From positions 1 to 64,000 of the forward strand of contig JAHHHP010000006.1 of the NCBI GenBank assembly GCA_019359275.1: a stretch of 64,000 nt of DNA, read 5' to 3'. The notes below the pieces were generated by a model. That model saw nothing but the letters and a program-made list of their open reading frames with translations. It was not told the DNA's origin and did no database searches. Position numbers and translations under genes: made by a program. This stretch comes from Myxacorys chilensis ATA2-1-KO14. GTDB taxonomy: Bacteria; Cyanobacteriota; Cyanobacteriia; Leptolyngbyales; Leptolyngbyaceae. Shown piece by piece: positions 37,050-46,744 of this stretch (the stretch's first letter is position 1; each line of letters opens with the position of its first letter).

Positions 37050-37166
37050 TAACAAAACCGAGAACCTCGTAGCGGACGGCAGCACAACAACCGTGTCGCA
37101 ACGGATAGTTCAGACACCTCGGTGGTGACGCGAAGGTTACTAGCCGCCGTTGAACATGAACGTTAG
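37050..37166. repeat. Possible degraded attC site after the toxin gene
   Basis: The right end reads GCCGTTGAACATGAACGTTAGGC (three pieces: GCCGTTGAAC, ATGAAC, GTTAGGC), close to the terminal part of many attC sites, with core GTTAGGC at 37161-37167. A CTCTAAC inverse-core-like motif lies at about 37046-37052. The inner arms do not pair well (GCGGACGG against CCGCCGTTG), unlike the two clean sites near 1836-2948. It is therefore a weak candidate, notable because it directly follows a toxin-antitoxin pair. Such pairs are common cassette cargo. Confidence 0.3.
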
Positions 37167-37167
37167 G

Positions 37168-37380
37168 CCTCAAACAAGGATGCTATGGGGCAAACGCATG
37201 GAAGTTTCGATCCCTAGAGGTCTAGCATCTCAGCCCTTCATCGTTCTTGCTCACGTGACCTAGAATCCTTGCTGAACAAGAACCCACTTTCTATACCTTC
37301 GCTCTAGCTCCACATCCCTTTATCAGCCTTAAACCCTGAAGAAAGAGCTATCATAGCCTTTGTCTGTATCAGGTTTGGCT
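37168..37380. other. Intergenic before secD, no feature recognised
   Basis: The stretch runs from the attC-like sequence to the secD start. Nothing beyond AT-rich spacer, a HIP-poor composition and a likely promoter for secDF was seen. Confidence 0.4.
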
Positions 37381-38799
37381 ATGGGAAGGCAACGCGGATT
37401 ATTGCTATTAATCTTGGCACTGGTGATCGCCTCAATCGTCGTTATTGTTAAAGTGCCAACTCGCTTAGGACTAGACTTGCGGGGAGGGTCTCAACTTACC
37501 ATTCAGGTAAAACCCACCGAAGAAATTAAGAAAATTACAGAGCGAGAACTCGAAGCCGTTCAAAAAGTAATTGAAGGGCGGATCAACGGATTAGGAGTGT
37601 CTGAACCTGTGATTCAAACCGCAGGCGAAGATCAAGTACTCGTTCAACTTCCAGGAGTTGATAATCCTCAACAAGCGGAACGAGTCTTGGGCGGAACAGC
37701 GCAGCTAGACTTCCGTTCAGAAAATCCGACTCAAATCGCATTTTTACGAGTCCGGCAAGAAGAACTGCAAGAATTGCAGACAAAGCAACCCGCCTTAGAA
37801 AAAGCGGGCGACCAAGCCGCGATCGCGGCCAACCAAGCCGCGATCGTCGCGAAAGAAAAGCAGGTCGAGGATGCAGTCAAACAGGTTTATGAGAAAACGG
37901 GGCTAGACGGACGCTACCTTAAAGACGCCCGCACCGAACTCCAAGGCAACGTTTGGGCAGTCGGCATTTCCTTCGACCAAAAAGGAGCCGATTTATTTGC
38001 AGCCCTCACCAAGAAAGCGGCGCAAACCAACACCCGTTTGGGAATCTTTCTCGATGACAAGCTGCTTAGCTCTCCCAGTGTTGATCCTGCTCAATTCGCT
38101 CAAACAGGCATCACCGGAGGTAATGCTGTCATTACCGGAAACTTTACGGCAGAATCAGCTAGAGAGTTAGAGCTACAGCTTCGCGGCGGTTCGCTTCCGG
38201 TTCCGATTCAAATTGTCGAGAACCGAACCGTAGGTGCAACATTGGGTCAAGACAGTATCAGAAGCAGCATTATTGCGGGTATCGGTGGTTTGACGCTTGT
38301 ACTGGTGTTTATGGTTGTCTACTATCGATTGCCCGGCGTCATTGCCGCGATCGCGCTGGTCATCTATGCCTTGCTTACCTTTGCCGCATTTAATCTGCTT
38401 GGCGTCACCCTAACCTTGCCTGGAATTGCAGGCTTCATTCTCAGTATTGGGATGGCCGTCGATGCCAACGTGCTGATCTTTGAGCGCACCCGCGAAGAAA
38501 TTAAAGCGGGCAAGACGCTCTATCGCTCGGTTGAATCTGGATTCTTTCGCGCCTTCTCTAGCATTCTCGATAGCAACGTCACGACGCTGATTGCATGTGC
38601 CGCTCTGTTTTGGCTCGGCGCAGGTCTCGTTCGAGGCTTTGCGCTAACGCTGGCTTTGGGAGTTGTCATTAGTATGTTTACAGCCATCACCTGTAGCCGG
38701 ACACTCATGCTCTACGTGCTGAGCATTCAAAGTTTGCGAAAGCCAGAACTCTTTTGCCCCAACATTCCTAACAAACCGTCGGCGGAGGCAACCTCATGA
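37381..38799 (+). CDS. secD: Protein translocase subunit SecD
   Basis: About 472 residues; works with SecF to pull translocated chains to the outer face of the membrane using the proton gradient. First helix near the start, then [15 protein letters not shown], the periplasmic P1 domain (about 35-280), and the C-terminal helices with [17 protein letters not shown] and the [14 protein letters not shown] region. The ATG at 37381 is chosen; a TTG seven codons upstream is in frame. The stop overlaps the secF start by 4 bp. Confidence 0.96.
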   Translation: MGRQRGLLLLILALVIASIVVIVKVPTRLGLDLRGGSQLTIQVKPTEEIKKITERELEAVQKVIEGRINGLGVSEPVIQTAGEDQVLVQLPGVDNPQQAERVLGGTAQLDFRSENPTQIAFLRVRQEELQELQTKQPALEKAGDQAAIAANQAAIVAKEKQVEDAVKQVYEKTGLDGRYLKDARTELQGNVWAVGISFDQKGADLFAALTKKAAQTNTRLGIFLDDKLLSSPSVDPAQFAQTGITGGNAVITGNFTAESARELELQLRGGSLPVPIQIVENRTVGATLGQDSIRSSIIAGIGGLTLVLVFMVVYYRLPGVIAAIALVIYALLTFAAFNLLGVTLTLPGIAGFILSIGMAVDANVLIFERTREEIKAGKTLYRSVESGFFRAFSSILDSNVTTLIACAALFWLGAGLVRGFALTLALGVVISMFTAITCSRTLMLYVLSIQSLRKPELFCPNIPNKPSAEATS

Positions 38800-39776
38800 A
38801 ACTAAGTGTTATTCGTCAACGGGGACTTTGGTGGGCTATTTCTTCAGCATTAATTCTGGCGGGATTGGCCGCAATGGCGATTCTCTGGACTCAAATTCAC
38901 GCACCCTTGCGTCCTAGCCTAGATTTCGTCGGAGGAACTCGCCTCCAATTTGAATTAGATTGCACAAAACCAAATAATTGCGATCGCCCGATTCAGACGG
39001 CGGCGGTTCGCGATGTGGTAGATGCTCAAGGACTGGCTGGCAGTACCATTCAAGTTCTCGGACAAGAGCAACATGCGGTCACGATTCGGACGACGAATCT
39101 GGATGTGGATCAGCGATCCAAATTGCAATCTGCTTTAGAGTCAAAAATCGGAACGTTTGATGTTAAGAAAACTCAAATCGATACGGTTGGACCCACGATC
39201 GGTCGTCAACTCTTCTCATCGGGCTTACTCTCGCTGATTGTCGCCTTTGCCGGCATCGCGCTGTATTTAACCATTCGGTATCAGTTCGATTATGCCATCT
39301 TTGCGATCGTCGCCCTTCTCCATGATGTGCTGATCACCGTTGGATTCTTTGCCATTCTGGGTCTGATCAACGGTACAGAAGTCGATAGTTTATTCATCGT
39401 GGCGTTGTTAACGATCGTCGGTTTCTCGGTGAATGACACAGTTGTGATTTACGATCGCGTCCGGGAAACGATTGCGCTTAATCCCGGTCGTCACATTGAC
39501 GATATTGTTGACGATGCTGTAAACCAAACGTTGACGCGATCAATTAACACGACGATGACAGCATTGCTGACCTTAACTGCCCTCTTCTTATTTGGGGGAG
39601 AGACGCTGAAGAACTTTGCCCTGGCGTTAATTGTTGGATTCACGATGGGCGCGTACTCCAGTATTTTCGTTGCTAGTACATTGCTTGCCCTGTGGCGAGA
39701 ACGGACTGGAAACGCGATCGCGCCTGTCAACGCAACAGCAACCGAAGCGAATGTCTCTAAAGATCCACTAGGGTAG
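38796..39776 (+). CDS. secF: Protein translocase subunit SecF
   Basis: 326 residues, companion of SecD. It has an N-terminal helix, then [16 protein letters not shown], a small periplasmic domain, and six-helix C-terminus with [18 protein letters not shown] and the [20 protein letters not shown] segment that are SecF signatures. The start overlaps the secD stop (ATGA), so the two subunits are made from one message in equal amounts. A small conserved membrane protein follows 10 bp downstream. Confidence 0.96.
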   Translation: MKLSVIRQRGLWWAISSALILAGLAAMAILWTQIHAPLRPSLDFVGGTRLQFELDCTKPNNCDRPIQTAAVRDVVDAQGLAGSTIQVLGQEQHAVTIRTTNLDVDQRSKLQSALESKIGTFDVKKTQIDTVGPTIGRQLFSSGLLSLIVAFAGIALYLTIRYQFDYAIFAIVALLHDVLITVGFFAILGLINGTEVDSLFIVALLTIVGFSVNDTVVIYDRVRETIALNPGRHIDDIVDDAVNQTLTRSINTTMTALLTLTALFLFGGETLKNFALALIVGFTMGAYSSIFVASTLLALWRERTGNAIAPVNATATEANVSKDPLG

Positions 39777-39786
39777 CGTCTACAAT

Positions 39787-40182
39787 ATGCACGACCCGCG
39801 CTCATCCGACTCGTCACCTTCTGATCCAACGTTTCAAACCTTGGTGCGCAAGTTGCACCGATTAACGGTACTTGGGAGATGGATCGTTGTGACTGGGTTA
39901 TGGCTCACGGTTGGCCTGTTAAGCTTGTGGAGCTTACGAGGGTCTATTTCTCTGCTGCAACAGTATTTTACCTGGGCCGCCGTGCGTCACGGACTTGCTC
40001 GTCAGCCCATCGCGGCAATCGGGTTAGGTCTCTGCGTTGGCATGACCGTAAGTACTCTTGTTTGGCAAAGCCGAAATATTCTCTTTGGTCTTTCAAAAGT
40101 TGAGCAGAAGAGGCTTGAAGCTAAAGTACTCAAAATTCGCCATCAAGGAGCGAATCATCCGCTCTGGAAATGGATTAATTAG
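39787..40182 (+). CDS. Small conserved membrane protein, probably in the secDF operon
   Basis: 131 residues with two membrane segments (about 33-53 and 73-92) and hydrophilic ends. It begins 10 bp after secF in the same direction and ends before a strong terminator, so it is likely the third gene of that operon. No domain was recognised. A role in translocation is possible but rests only on position. Confidence 0.75.
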   Translation: MHDPRSSDSSPSDPTFQTLVRKLHRLTVLGRWIVVTGLWLTVGLLSLWSLRGSISLLQQYFTWAAVRHGLARQPIAAIGLGLCVGMTVSTLVWQSRNILFGLSKVEQKRLEAKVLKIRHQGANHPLWKWIN

Positions 40183-40225
40183 CATTAGCGAGACGCTAGA
40201 GAAGTTACTAACCTAGCCAAACCTG

Positions 40226-40264
40226 AAAAAGGGACGCTCTTTTTGAAGAAGCGTCCCTTTACTT
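40226..40264 (+). terminator. Rho-independent terminator after the secDF operon
   Basis: AAAGGGACGCT (40228-40238) pairs with AGCGTCCCTTT (40250-40260), an 11-bp stem with flanking A- and T-runs. It is 45 bp downstream of the last gene. Confidence 0.85.
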
Positions 40265-40346
40265 ATCAATTCAGCGTTCTGCTTAAAAAGGTCAGCAGAC
40301 CCAGTAGAAATCGCTCAGTCTAGGCAACCTTAGCGCTTGAGCAACT

Positions 40347-41378
40347 TTACCAAAGCGCCCGCACACCGCCACCAGACTCAGTTCCCCCCTGAGAAGGAGT
40401 TGCTCCAGGAGTCGTTGAATCATCAGGAATCGTTGTATCAGGCGTTGTTGTGTTATCAGGCGTTGTTGTCGAAGGAATGGTTGAATCAGGCGCTGTTGGA
40501 ACTGTGTTGCTGGGGCTTCCAGGTGTTACAGATCCGCCAGGAGTTACAGACCCACTAGGCGTAGTCGGCACGATCACATCGCCCGTTCCACTGCCTGAAC
40601 CAGGCGTAACTTGAGTTCCTGAAGAACCGCCAGGAGTAGTTGTTTCGGTAGTCGAGTTGGTGTCTGGGGTACTGCCATCCGTATTGCTGCCTGGACCTAC
40701 GTTAGAGGGGGAAGCAGGAGTAGACCCGTTATTAGGAGTGTTAGGAGCAGTTTGCTGCAGGGTGGAGCTTCCAGATCCCGGCTGAGACAGATTCTGCTGA
40801 GACATTCCTGGCTGAGCAGCGTCACCTGTATTCGTGCCATTGTTGGGAGTGTTAGGAGCAGTCTGCTGCAAGGTGGAGCTTCCAGGTCCCGACTGACCTA
40901 GATTCTGCTGAGAAAGTCCTGACCCAGACGGCAAGTTTTGAGTCGAGTCTGACGAAGAACTGCCAGGAGCCTGCATGCTGTTGTTCGAAGAGCCAGACAT
41001 ACCCGGCATAGCGCTGCTATCTGGAGCCGTGGTGCTGCTAGATGAGAGTGCTCGATTATAGGGAGCTTCGTTAAAAATGCTGGGGTTCGGATTAACTTTT
41101 GCTAAAGAAGGTGATGAATTGCGGGGCGTTTCTTCGCTTGTGCCGCTTGTAGGAGCCGACATCATACCCGGCGTAGTTTGATCTGGCGTTGCCTGAGCAA
41201 GACTCTTGTTATAGGGAGCTTCGTTAAAAATGCTAGGTCTAGGATTGAGGGGAGAGGACTGTGCTAGTGCAGGAAGCGCCAAAAAGGAACCCACACCTGC
41301 GATTCCTAATGTACCTGCTAATTTCGCAACGCCTTTTATGTTGAATAAGTTACTAAACACACGCTTCTTTCCGTTCAT
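40347..41378 (-). CDS. Secreted low-complexity Ser/Thr/Pro/Gly-rich protein
   Basis: 343 residues. A basic N-terminus and a hydrophobic stretch at about 15-37 ending in ALAQSS look like a signal peptide. The motif PSIFNEAPYN appears twice, near residues 47 and 98. A longer repeat starting SQQNL and ending NTPNNG is also repeated. The rest (200-330) is Ser/Thr/Pro/Gly/Asp-rich with many STTPD-like segments, and it ends in GGVRALW. It is likely an exported or envelope protein with disordered domains. The start has AGGAG six bases before ATG. Confidence 0.75.
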   Translation of the reverse strand: MNGKKRVFSNLFNIKGVAKLAGTLGIAGVGSFLALPALAQSSPLNPRPSIFNEAPYNKSLAQATPDQTTPGMMSAPTSGTSEETPRNSSPSLAKVNPNPSIFNEAPYNRALSSSSTTAPDSSAMPGMSGSSNNSMQAPGSSSSDSTQNLPSGSGLSQQNLGQSGPGSSTLQQTAPNTPNNGTNTGDAAQPGMSQQNLSQPGSGSSTLQQTAPNTPNNGSTPASPSNVGPGSNTDGSTPDTNSTTETTTPGGSSGTQVTPGSGSGTGDVIVPTTPSGSVTPGGSVTPGSPSNTVPTAPDSTIPSTTTPDNTTTPDTTIPDDSTTPGATPSQGGTESGGGVRALW

Positions 41379-41565
41379 TTGGTTCTCCTTGATGTACTGA
41401 ATCTACATGCCCGAATGGATTGGTGGGCTACAGGCTGCGATTATTTTTTGCTGCCAGTGAGAAATTAAGTCAAATCGTCACCACAGCTTTGAAGTGTAAG
41501 GATTAGCGATCGCTAGGCTCTCCCCCAATGGTTTGATTTTTCAAATCCAAAATGAATACTTGTCT

Positions 41566-42150
41566 TTAGTCACGAACGGTCACTTCTGTACCAATCGGAA
41601 TTTTGGCAAATAGTTCGGAAATATCTTTGTTGTACATGCGGATACAACCATGAGACGCAGCTGTACCAACCGATTTGGGAGTTGGCGTGCCATGAAACCC
41701 AATCCAGTTCTTCCCGTCTGTCCAGAATCCAAGCCAATATTTTCCTAACGGATTTTCTGGATCGCCGCCCTTCACTACTTCTCCAGTTAGGGGATGAACC
41801 CAAGTTGGTTTCTCAATTCTCTGCTGAACTTTATAGCTTCCTTTGGGCGTCTCCCAGCCAGGACGACCCACCGCGATCGGATAACTTTTAACTTTGGTTT
41901 CTCCCTGATATAGCGTGACACGCCGCTGTTTTAGCTGAATTTCTAGTCGAATAGGTAAGGTTGCAGCTTTTGTAGATGGAGTAGTTGCAGATTGAGTAGT
42001 CAACGGTTCAGCCAACGATTCAACCGTTGATTCAACCGCTGATGTAGGAGTCGTTTGAGCCAAAGCAGAGGGGGTGACTGCGATACAAGCTCCTATAGGA
42101 AACACGGCAATAAGCCATTGAGCTTGCCGAACAACTAACTTCAGCATCAA
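41566..42150 (-). CDS. L,D-transpeptidase (YkuD domain)
   Basis: 194 residues; an enzyme that forms or cleaves L,D cross-links in peptidoglycan. Hydrophobic N-terminus (about 12-31) ending ALAQTT suggests a signal peptide. After a Ser/Thr/Ala linker comes the YkuD domain (about 68-193) with conserved H153 and the active-site motif SHGCIRM (C169). Both catalytic residues are present. It is convergent with nothing close; about 190 bp separates it from the repetitive secreted protein gene. Confidence 0.92.
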   Translation of the reverse strand: MMLKLVVRQAQWLIAVFPIGACIAVTPSALAQTTPTSAVESTVESLAEPLTTQSATTPSTKAATLPIRLEIQLKQRRVTLYQGETKVKSYPIAVGRPGWETPKGSYKVQQRIEKPTWVHPLTGEVVKGGDPENPLGKYWLGFWTDGKNWIGFHGTPTPKSVGTAASHGCIRMYNKDISELFAKIPIGTEVTVRD

Positions 42151-42327
42151 TTTTTGGGAAGAAAACTACATCAATGAAACAACCAGATTTGGGATGGGTG
42201 TTTCATCCATCTATGGCTAGAGCCATCTATGAATAAAGGCATAAAAGAATTTTCACGCCTTGATTCATTCTTTGCCGCCAGCTCCTGTTTGTTATGATGC
42301 GTAACAGATAAGACAGGAGATGAAACG

Positions 42328-42612
42328 ATGCCTGATGAGGTATTTACCCAAGCAATTAGCGATCGCATCTGCAACCACATGAATAAAGACCATGCGGATG
42401 CGGTGTTGGTCTATGCAAAAGTTTTTGGCAAAGCAGATGAGGCGAGTGCTGCTGAGATGGTCGCGATCGATGCCGAAGGAATGGATCTGTCTGCCCAAGT
42501 GAACGGGCAAGCTGTTCCGGTGAGAGTTAAGTTTGATCATGTGTTGGAAGATGCAAAAGACGCTCACACGACGCTTGTTGAAATGTTAAAGGAAGTGCCT
42601 CAAGCCTCGTAG
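42328..42612 (+). CDS. DUF2470 domain protein
   Basis: 94 residues, matching the HugZ-like C-terminal domain. Visible: ICNHMNKDHADAVLVYAK with conserved acidic/His pattern, then EMVAIDAEGMDLSAQ and VRVKFDHVLEDAKDAHTTLVEML. In plants and cyanobacteria this domain appears with heme- or chlorophyll-related proteins, but the short form alone has no confirmed role. A GGAG ribosome site lies eight bases before the ATG. Confidence 0.85.
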   Translation: MPDEVFTQAISDRICNHMNKDHADAVLVYAKVFGKADEASAAEMVAIDAEGMDLSAQVNGQAVPVRVKFDHVLEDAKDAHTTLVEMLKEVPQAS

Positions 42613-42613
42613 T

Positions 42614-42701
42614 AATTCTCCGAAGCTCGCTGTGCGATTCTCCGAAGCTCGCTGTGCGATTCTCCGAAGCTCGCTGTGCGATTCTCCGAAGCTCGCTGTG
42701 C
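42614..42701. repeat. 22-bp tandem array, four units
   Basis: Units start at 42614, 42636, 42658 and 42680 and read (g/t)(a)attctccgaagctcgctgtgc. Units 2-4 are identical; only the first two bases of unit 1 vary. It begins two bases after the DUF2470 stop. GC(T)CG and CGAGC within each unit could form a short hairpin. It is near-perfect, so it is either recent or actively homogenised. Confidence 0.88.
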
Positions 42702-42757
42702 GATCGCGCTCTGAAATGGGAATTACAAAGAGCAGTAGATGCTCTTGAATATTTGGT

Positions 42758-42785
42758 AGGGCGAACAGTACGTTCGCCCTTTTTC
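42758..42785 (+). terminator. Rho-independent terminator before the GT4 gene
   Basis: AGGGCGAAC (42758-42766) and GTTCGCCCT (42772-42780) form a 9-bp stem with loop AGTAC and then TTTT. It ends the DUF2470 transcript and lies only 22 bp before the next gene's likely start. Confidence 0.85.
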
Positions 42786-42807
42786 CATGCTTCCTATTGA
42801 TGCCAAT

Positions 42808-43926
42808 ATGAACGCTCAATCTCCCCGTCATGTTTTCGTCTTTTTAGAAATTTTTTCGCGTGAGGGAGGAATTCAGTCTTATGTCAAAGACATCTTGAAC
42901 GCTTATGCCGCGCTACCCGCGCGCGGAGATGTCTTTCTTCTGCGGGACGGCGCAGAGGTCGAGAACTCGTCAGAGCATTCAAATCTGAAGTTTCACTACT
43001 TCAAATCAAAGTCAGCCCTGTTAGGACGGACGAGACTGGCGATCGCGCTCTTTGTGCATCTGCTGAACCATCGTCCTGATCGAGTGTTCTGCGGTCACAT
43101 TCTACTCACTCCGTTGGTTCAAACCTTGTGTCAACCCTTAGGAATTCCATACACGGTGCTGACCTACGGCAAAGAAGTCTGGGAACCGCTTTCACCCACC
43201 AAGCAAAACGCGCTTCGCAAAGCGGAGCAAATTTGGACGATTAGCCGCTATTCTCGCGATCGCGCTTGTGCGTCCAACCAAATTGATCCTCAGCGGTTCC
43301 AATTTCTGTTCTGTGCGGTTGACGGAGCGGTGTTTACTCCTCAAGCCAAATCACCGGAACTGCTAGAGAAGTATGGACTACGGGACGCTAAAGTTTTGAT
43401 GACGGTCGCACGGTTGTGGTCAGGCGATCCGTATAAGGGTGTTGATGTGACGATCCGCGCCTTGCCCGCGATCGCACAGCGTTTTCCGAATGTGAAATAT
43501 CTGGTGATTGGTCGCGGCGATGACCAACCCCGACTAGCGCATTTAGCAGAAGATTTGGGAGTCCGCGATCGCGTTATTTTCGCGGGCTTTGTCGCCACCG
43601 AAGATTTGCCGCCGCACTATTGCCTCGCCGATGCCTATGTGATGCCCTCTCAAGAAGGATTTGGAATTGTCTACCTTGAAGCGATGGCATGCGGCGTTCC
43701 CGTTCTGTCAGGTGATGCTGACGGTTCTGCTGATCCGTTGCAGGATGGCGCGTTAGGGTGGCGCGTGCCCCATCGCGATCCGGTGGCAGTGGCGACAGCG
43801 TGTGTTGAAATGCTCCAATCAATGGATCAACGATGTGATGGTGCATGGTTGCGTAAGCGGTGTTTAGAGCTATTTGATAAAGCTGCGATCGCTCAAAAGG
43901 TACGCGAATTAATCGATGAGGCGTAA
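42808..43926 (+). CDS. GT4 family glycosyltransferase
   Basis: 373 residues with the GT-B fold. N-terminal REGGIQSYVKDILNAY and the acceptor-side domain; C-terminal RLWSGDPYKGVDVTIRALP, GRGDDQPRLAHLAEDLGV and the EGFGIVYLEAMACGVPVLSGDADGSAD donor-binding motif with the E-x7-E pair. Such enzymes use nucleotide sugars to build glycolipids or exopolysaccharide. The ATG at 42808 is chosen since the upstream ATG (42787) abuts the terminator hairpin. Confidence 0.88.
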   Translation: MNAQSPRHVFVFLEIFSREGGIQSYVKDILNAYAALPARGDVFLLRDGAEVENSSEHSNLKFHYFKSKSALLGRTRLAIALFVHLLNHRPDRVFCGHILLTPLVQTLCQPLGIPYTVLTYGKEVWEPLSPTKQNALRKAEQIWTISRYSRDRACASNQIDPQRFQFLFCAVDGAVFTPQAKSPELLEKYGLRDAKVLMTVARLWSGDPYKGVDVTIRALPAIAQRFPNVKYLVIGRGDDQPRLAHLAEDLGVRDRVIFAGFVATEDLPPHYCLADAYVMPSQEGFGIVYLEAMACGVPVLSGDADGSADPLQDGALGWRVPHRDPVAVATACVEMLQSMDQRCDGAWLRKRCLELFDKAAIAQKVRELIDEA

Positions 43927-43987
43927 TCGGCTGAAAGGCTCTCTAGCCCATCAATTTCAGTAACTATTTCTTCTTGAGTTAGTGTTG

Positions 43988-44416
43988 TCATAAGCGTCTT
44001 TCACCACGAAGCGGGTCGAAGATCTCCCTCATCCCACCAACAGGACTGCCATGATGATGCACTAGATACCATTGCTTTGCCGTTCGCTCAAACACGTTGG
44101 TTGCCATCGATCGCACTTGAAGTTGCCGCCGCCCTACCACTTGCAATACTGTTTCGATCAGCACAACATAAGCTAGATCGCCGTTGATTTCAACTGTGAT
44201 TATTTCTGTATTAATCTCGATATAGTTTGTATTGCGAAAGATCTGTTGCCAGGAATCAGAAATGCGTTCCCATCCTCGTAATGCTTCTCTCCCTGGATGA
44301 ATGCAAATACTTCCCGCACCCTTTGACCAAACTGCATTCATGGCGTCCAGATCTTTCTTCTCAAAGGCTCGATAAAACGCATGATTAACGGCTAAAATAT
44401 CTTGTTCTTCACTCAT
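43988..44416 (-). CDS. SnoaL/NTF2-like small protein (DUF4440-type)
   Basis: 142 residues with the cone-like SnoaL/NTF2 fold: DILAVNHAFYRAFEKKDLDAMNAVWSKG, IHPGREALRGWERISDSW, then AYVVLIETV and the C-terminal WYLVHHHGSPVGG. Such proteins bind small hydrophobic molecules or catalyse isomerase-like steps; no substrate can be named. The ATG at 44416 is preferred to an upstream start at 44515, which would overlap proB on the other strand. Confidence 0.8.
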   Translation of the reverse strand: MSEEQDILAVNHAFYRAFEKKDLDAMNAVWSKGAGSICIHPGREALRGWERISDSWQQIFRNTNYIEINTEIITVEINGDLAYVVLIETVLQVVGRRQLQVRSMATNVFERTAKQWYLVHHHGSPVGGMREIFDPLRGERRL

Positions 44417-44491
44417 GCTCAATTGTGGGAGACACTTGATTCTATTTTCAGGCATCATGATTAACGCGACTATATTGTGATGTAGCGGGTG

Positions 44492-45613
44492 ATGGTTCAA
44501 ACTGTGATAGCTCAAACATTAGTCATTAAAATTGGTACGTCTAGCCTGACGCAACCGGATTCAGGACAGTTAGCCCTCTCTACGATCGCATCGCTGATCG
44601 AAGTTCTGTGTGAACTGCGGCGGCAAGGACATCGCGTGATTCTGGTGTCGTCGGGAGCCGTTGGGGTTGGCTGTGCGCGACTAGGCTTAACCGAGCGTCC
44701 GAAAGCGATCGCGCTCAAACAAGCCGTCGCTGCCGTGGGTCAAGGGCGGTTGATGCGAATTTATGACGACCTGTTTACCGCCATGCAGCAGCCGATCGCG
44801 CAAGTCCTCCTCACCCGTGGCGATTTGGTCGAGCGAAATCGCTACATCAATGCCTATCAAACGTTTCAAGCTCTACTGCAGTTGGGCGTTGTGCCGATTG
44901 TGAATGAAAATGACACCGTTGCCGTTGAAGAACTCAAGTTTGGCGACAATGACAGCCTATCGGCACTCGTAGCAGGTTTAGTCGGCGCAGATTGGCTCTT
45001 TTTGCTCACCGATGTCGATCGCTTATATTCTGCCGATCCGCGTCGCAATCCCAATGCTGAACCAATTATTCGAGTCCAGCGCATTGAAGAACTAGCTGGC
45101 GTGAACACCGGGACATCAGGGACAGCTTGGGGTACAGGAGGCATGATTACCAAGATTTCCGCTGCCCGAATTGCAACGGATGCAGGCGTGAGAACCGTGA
45201 TTACCCAAGGACGCTCACCCGAAAATCTGCTCAAAATTTTGGCTGGAGAATCGATTGGAACTCAGTTTGAACCCCAGCCCCGCCCGATTAATGCGCGCCA
45301 GCGCTGGATTGCTCACGGCCTAATTCCAACTGGAACGATAACTTTAGACGAAGGAGCCGTAAATGCGGTGCGGCAATTAGGACGCTCTCTTCTAGCGGCT
45401 GGCATTATTGGGATTGAAGGAGAATTTGAGAGTCAGGATGCGGTGAGGCTCTGCGATCGCGCTGGACAAGAAATCGGGAGGGGGTTAGTTAACTACACTA
45501 GCGCCGAACTGCAAAAGATTCGAGGTCGGCGCTCAGACGAAATTGCAACGATTCTAGGCTATGCGGGTGCTGAAACCGTTGTGCATCGAGATAATCTTGT
45601 TCTGAATTCCTGA
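44492..45613 (+). CDS. proB: Glutamate 5-kinase
   Basis: First step of proline synthesis: phosphorylates glutamate to glutamyl-5-phosphate. About 373 residues. Amino-acid kinase domain with [38 protein letters not shown] and [17 protein letters not shown]-terminal PUA domain (about 275-365) is the usual bacterial form. The ATG at 44492 follows a GTG at 44489 that could also initiate. It is not linked to proA here. Confidence 0.95.
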   Translation: MVQTVIAQTLVIKIGTSSLTQPDSGQLALSTIASLIEVLCELRRQGHRVILVSSGAVGVGCARLGLTERPKAIALKQAVAAVGQGRLMRIYDDLFTAMQQPIAQVLLTRGDLVERNRYINAYQTFQALLQLGVVPIVNENDTVAVEELKFGDNDSLSALVAGLVGADWLFLLTDVDRLYSADPRRNPNAEPIIRVQRIEELAGVNTGTSGTAWGTGGMITKISAARIATDAGVRTVITQGRSPENLLKILAGESIGTQFEPQPRPINARQRWIAHGLIPTGTITLDEGAVNAVRQLGRSLLAAGIIGIEGEFESQDAVRLCDRAGQEIGRGLVNYTSAELQKIRGRRSDEIATILGYAGAETVVHRDNLVLNS

Positions 45614-45810
45614 TCGATCTCGGTCTGTAGCAGCTCAGACAGGTTTCAAAAGTTCAAAAACTGATGTGCGTAGCATTTACCTCTCATTCCGTCTGAATCA
45701 GCTTACAGAGAATGCCCTTTTGGCTAAATTAAGCAGATCACGACTTGCAATGGAAATACGATAGCGATACCCTAAGCGTTACTCAATGCTCGTGAATCAA
45801 AAATTTTCCT

Positions 45811-46587
45811 GTGACTTATTTAACTCCATCTCAGTCAGACCAGTTCTCTGTTCTCGGCTTACCCGTTCATCTCCTGAATGACTATCCGAGTTGGTTAGCC
45901 GATCGCATTGAGCAAAGGCTGGGCTGTCACGTTGTCACCCTAAATGCTGAAATGACGATGCAGGCAGAACATAGCCCAGCACTAGCTCGCATTATTCAAA
46001 ACGCTGAACTGGTGATTCCCGATGGAGCCGGAATCGTGCTTTACCTCAAGTTGCACGGTCGGCATGTCAATCGCTGTCCCGGCATTGAGCTTTCGGCAAC
46101 TTTACTGGCGCGATCGCCGCAGTCCAATCCGCCTTGGTCAATTTTCTTTTTTGGCGGTGCGCCCGGAGTGGCGGCAAAAGCGGCTGAGGTTTGGCAACAG
46201 AACGCACCAGGAATTGCGATCGTAGGCACTCAAAACGGCTACCTCACGCCCGATGAGGAGCCTGCCTTTCTACATAGGCTAAAGACACTGCAACCTCAAA
46301 TCATCTACGTTGGCTTAGGGGTTCCTCGGCAAGAATTGTGGATTGCTCAGCATTGGCATTGTTGTCCAAACTCAATTTGGATCGGCGTGGGCGGCAGTTT
46401 TGATATTTGGGCAGGGACGAAAACCCGCGCCCCAAAATGGTTTTGTGACAATCATCTAGAGTGGGTTTATCGCCTCTATCAAGAGCCGTGGCGCTGGAAA
46501 CGGATGTCAGCGCTGCCCAAATTTGCTTGGCGATCGCTGATCTACCGCCTCACAAAACGAAATCCGGTGATTGTCAGTAAATTCTGA
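45811..46587 (+). CDS. WecB/TagA/CpsF family glycosyltransferase (GT26)
   Basis: 258 residues with family motifs: NAEMTMQAEHSPAL, PDGAGIVLYL, FFFGGAPGVAAKAAE and VGLGVPRQELWI, followed by the C-terminal basic LEWVYRLYQEPWRWKRM. These enzymes transfer N-acetylmannosamine-type sugars to lipid carriers for envelope polysaccharide. The start is GTG at 45811. About 100 bp later an ABC ATPase begins on the same strand; cotranscription is uncertain. Confidence 0.92.
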   Translation: MTYLTPSQSDQFSVLGLPVHLLNDYPSWLADRIEQRLGCHVVTLNAEMTMQAEHSPALARIIQNAELVIPDGAGIVLYLKLHGRHVNRCPGIELSATLLARSPQSNPPWSIFFFGGAPGVAAKAAEVWQQNAPGIAIVGTQNGYLTPDEEPAFLHRLKTLQPQIIYVGLGVPRQELWIAQHWHCCPNSIWIGVGGSFDIWAGTKTRAPKWFCDNHLEWVYRLYQEPWRWKRMSALPKFAWRSLIYRLTKRNPVIVSKF

Positions 46588-46744
46588 GACAAACCGGAGG
46601 GTGAGGGGGTGACAGACCTCAGTAGGTACCCAGACGCCTGCTAAAAAAAATTGATGTAAAAGATGGGTAACAGTTAGTTTATAGCGCTTTCAGGGCGTTC
46701 TATTGCTAGCTTCTGATTCGCTAACCCTTCTTTTCTACCCCACC

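Noticed and set aside
42614..42701. CRISPR array
   Set aside because: 22-bp units abut with no spacers.
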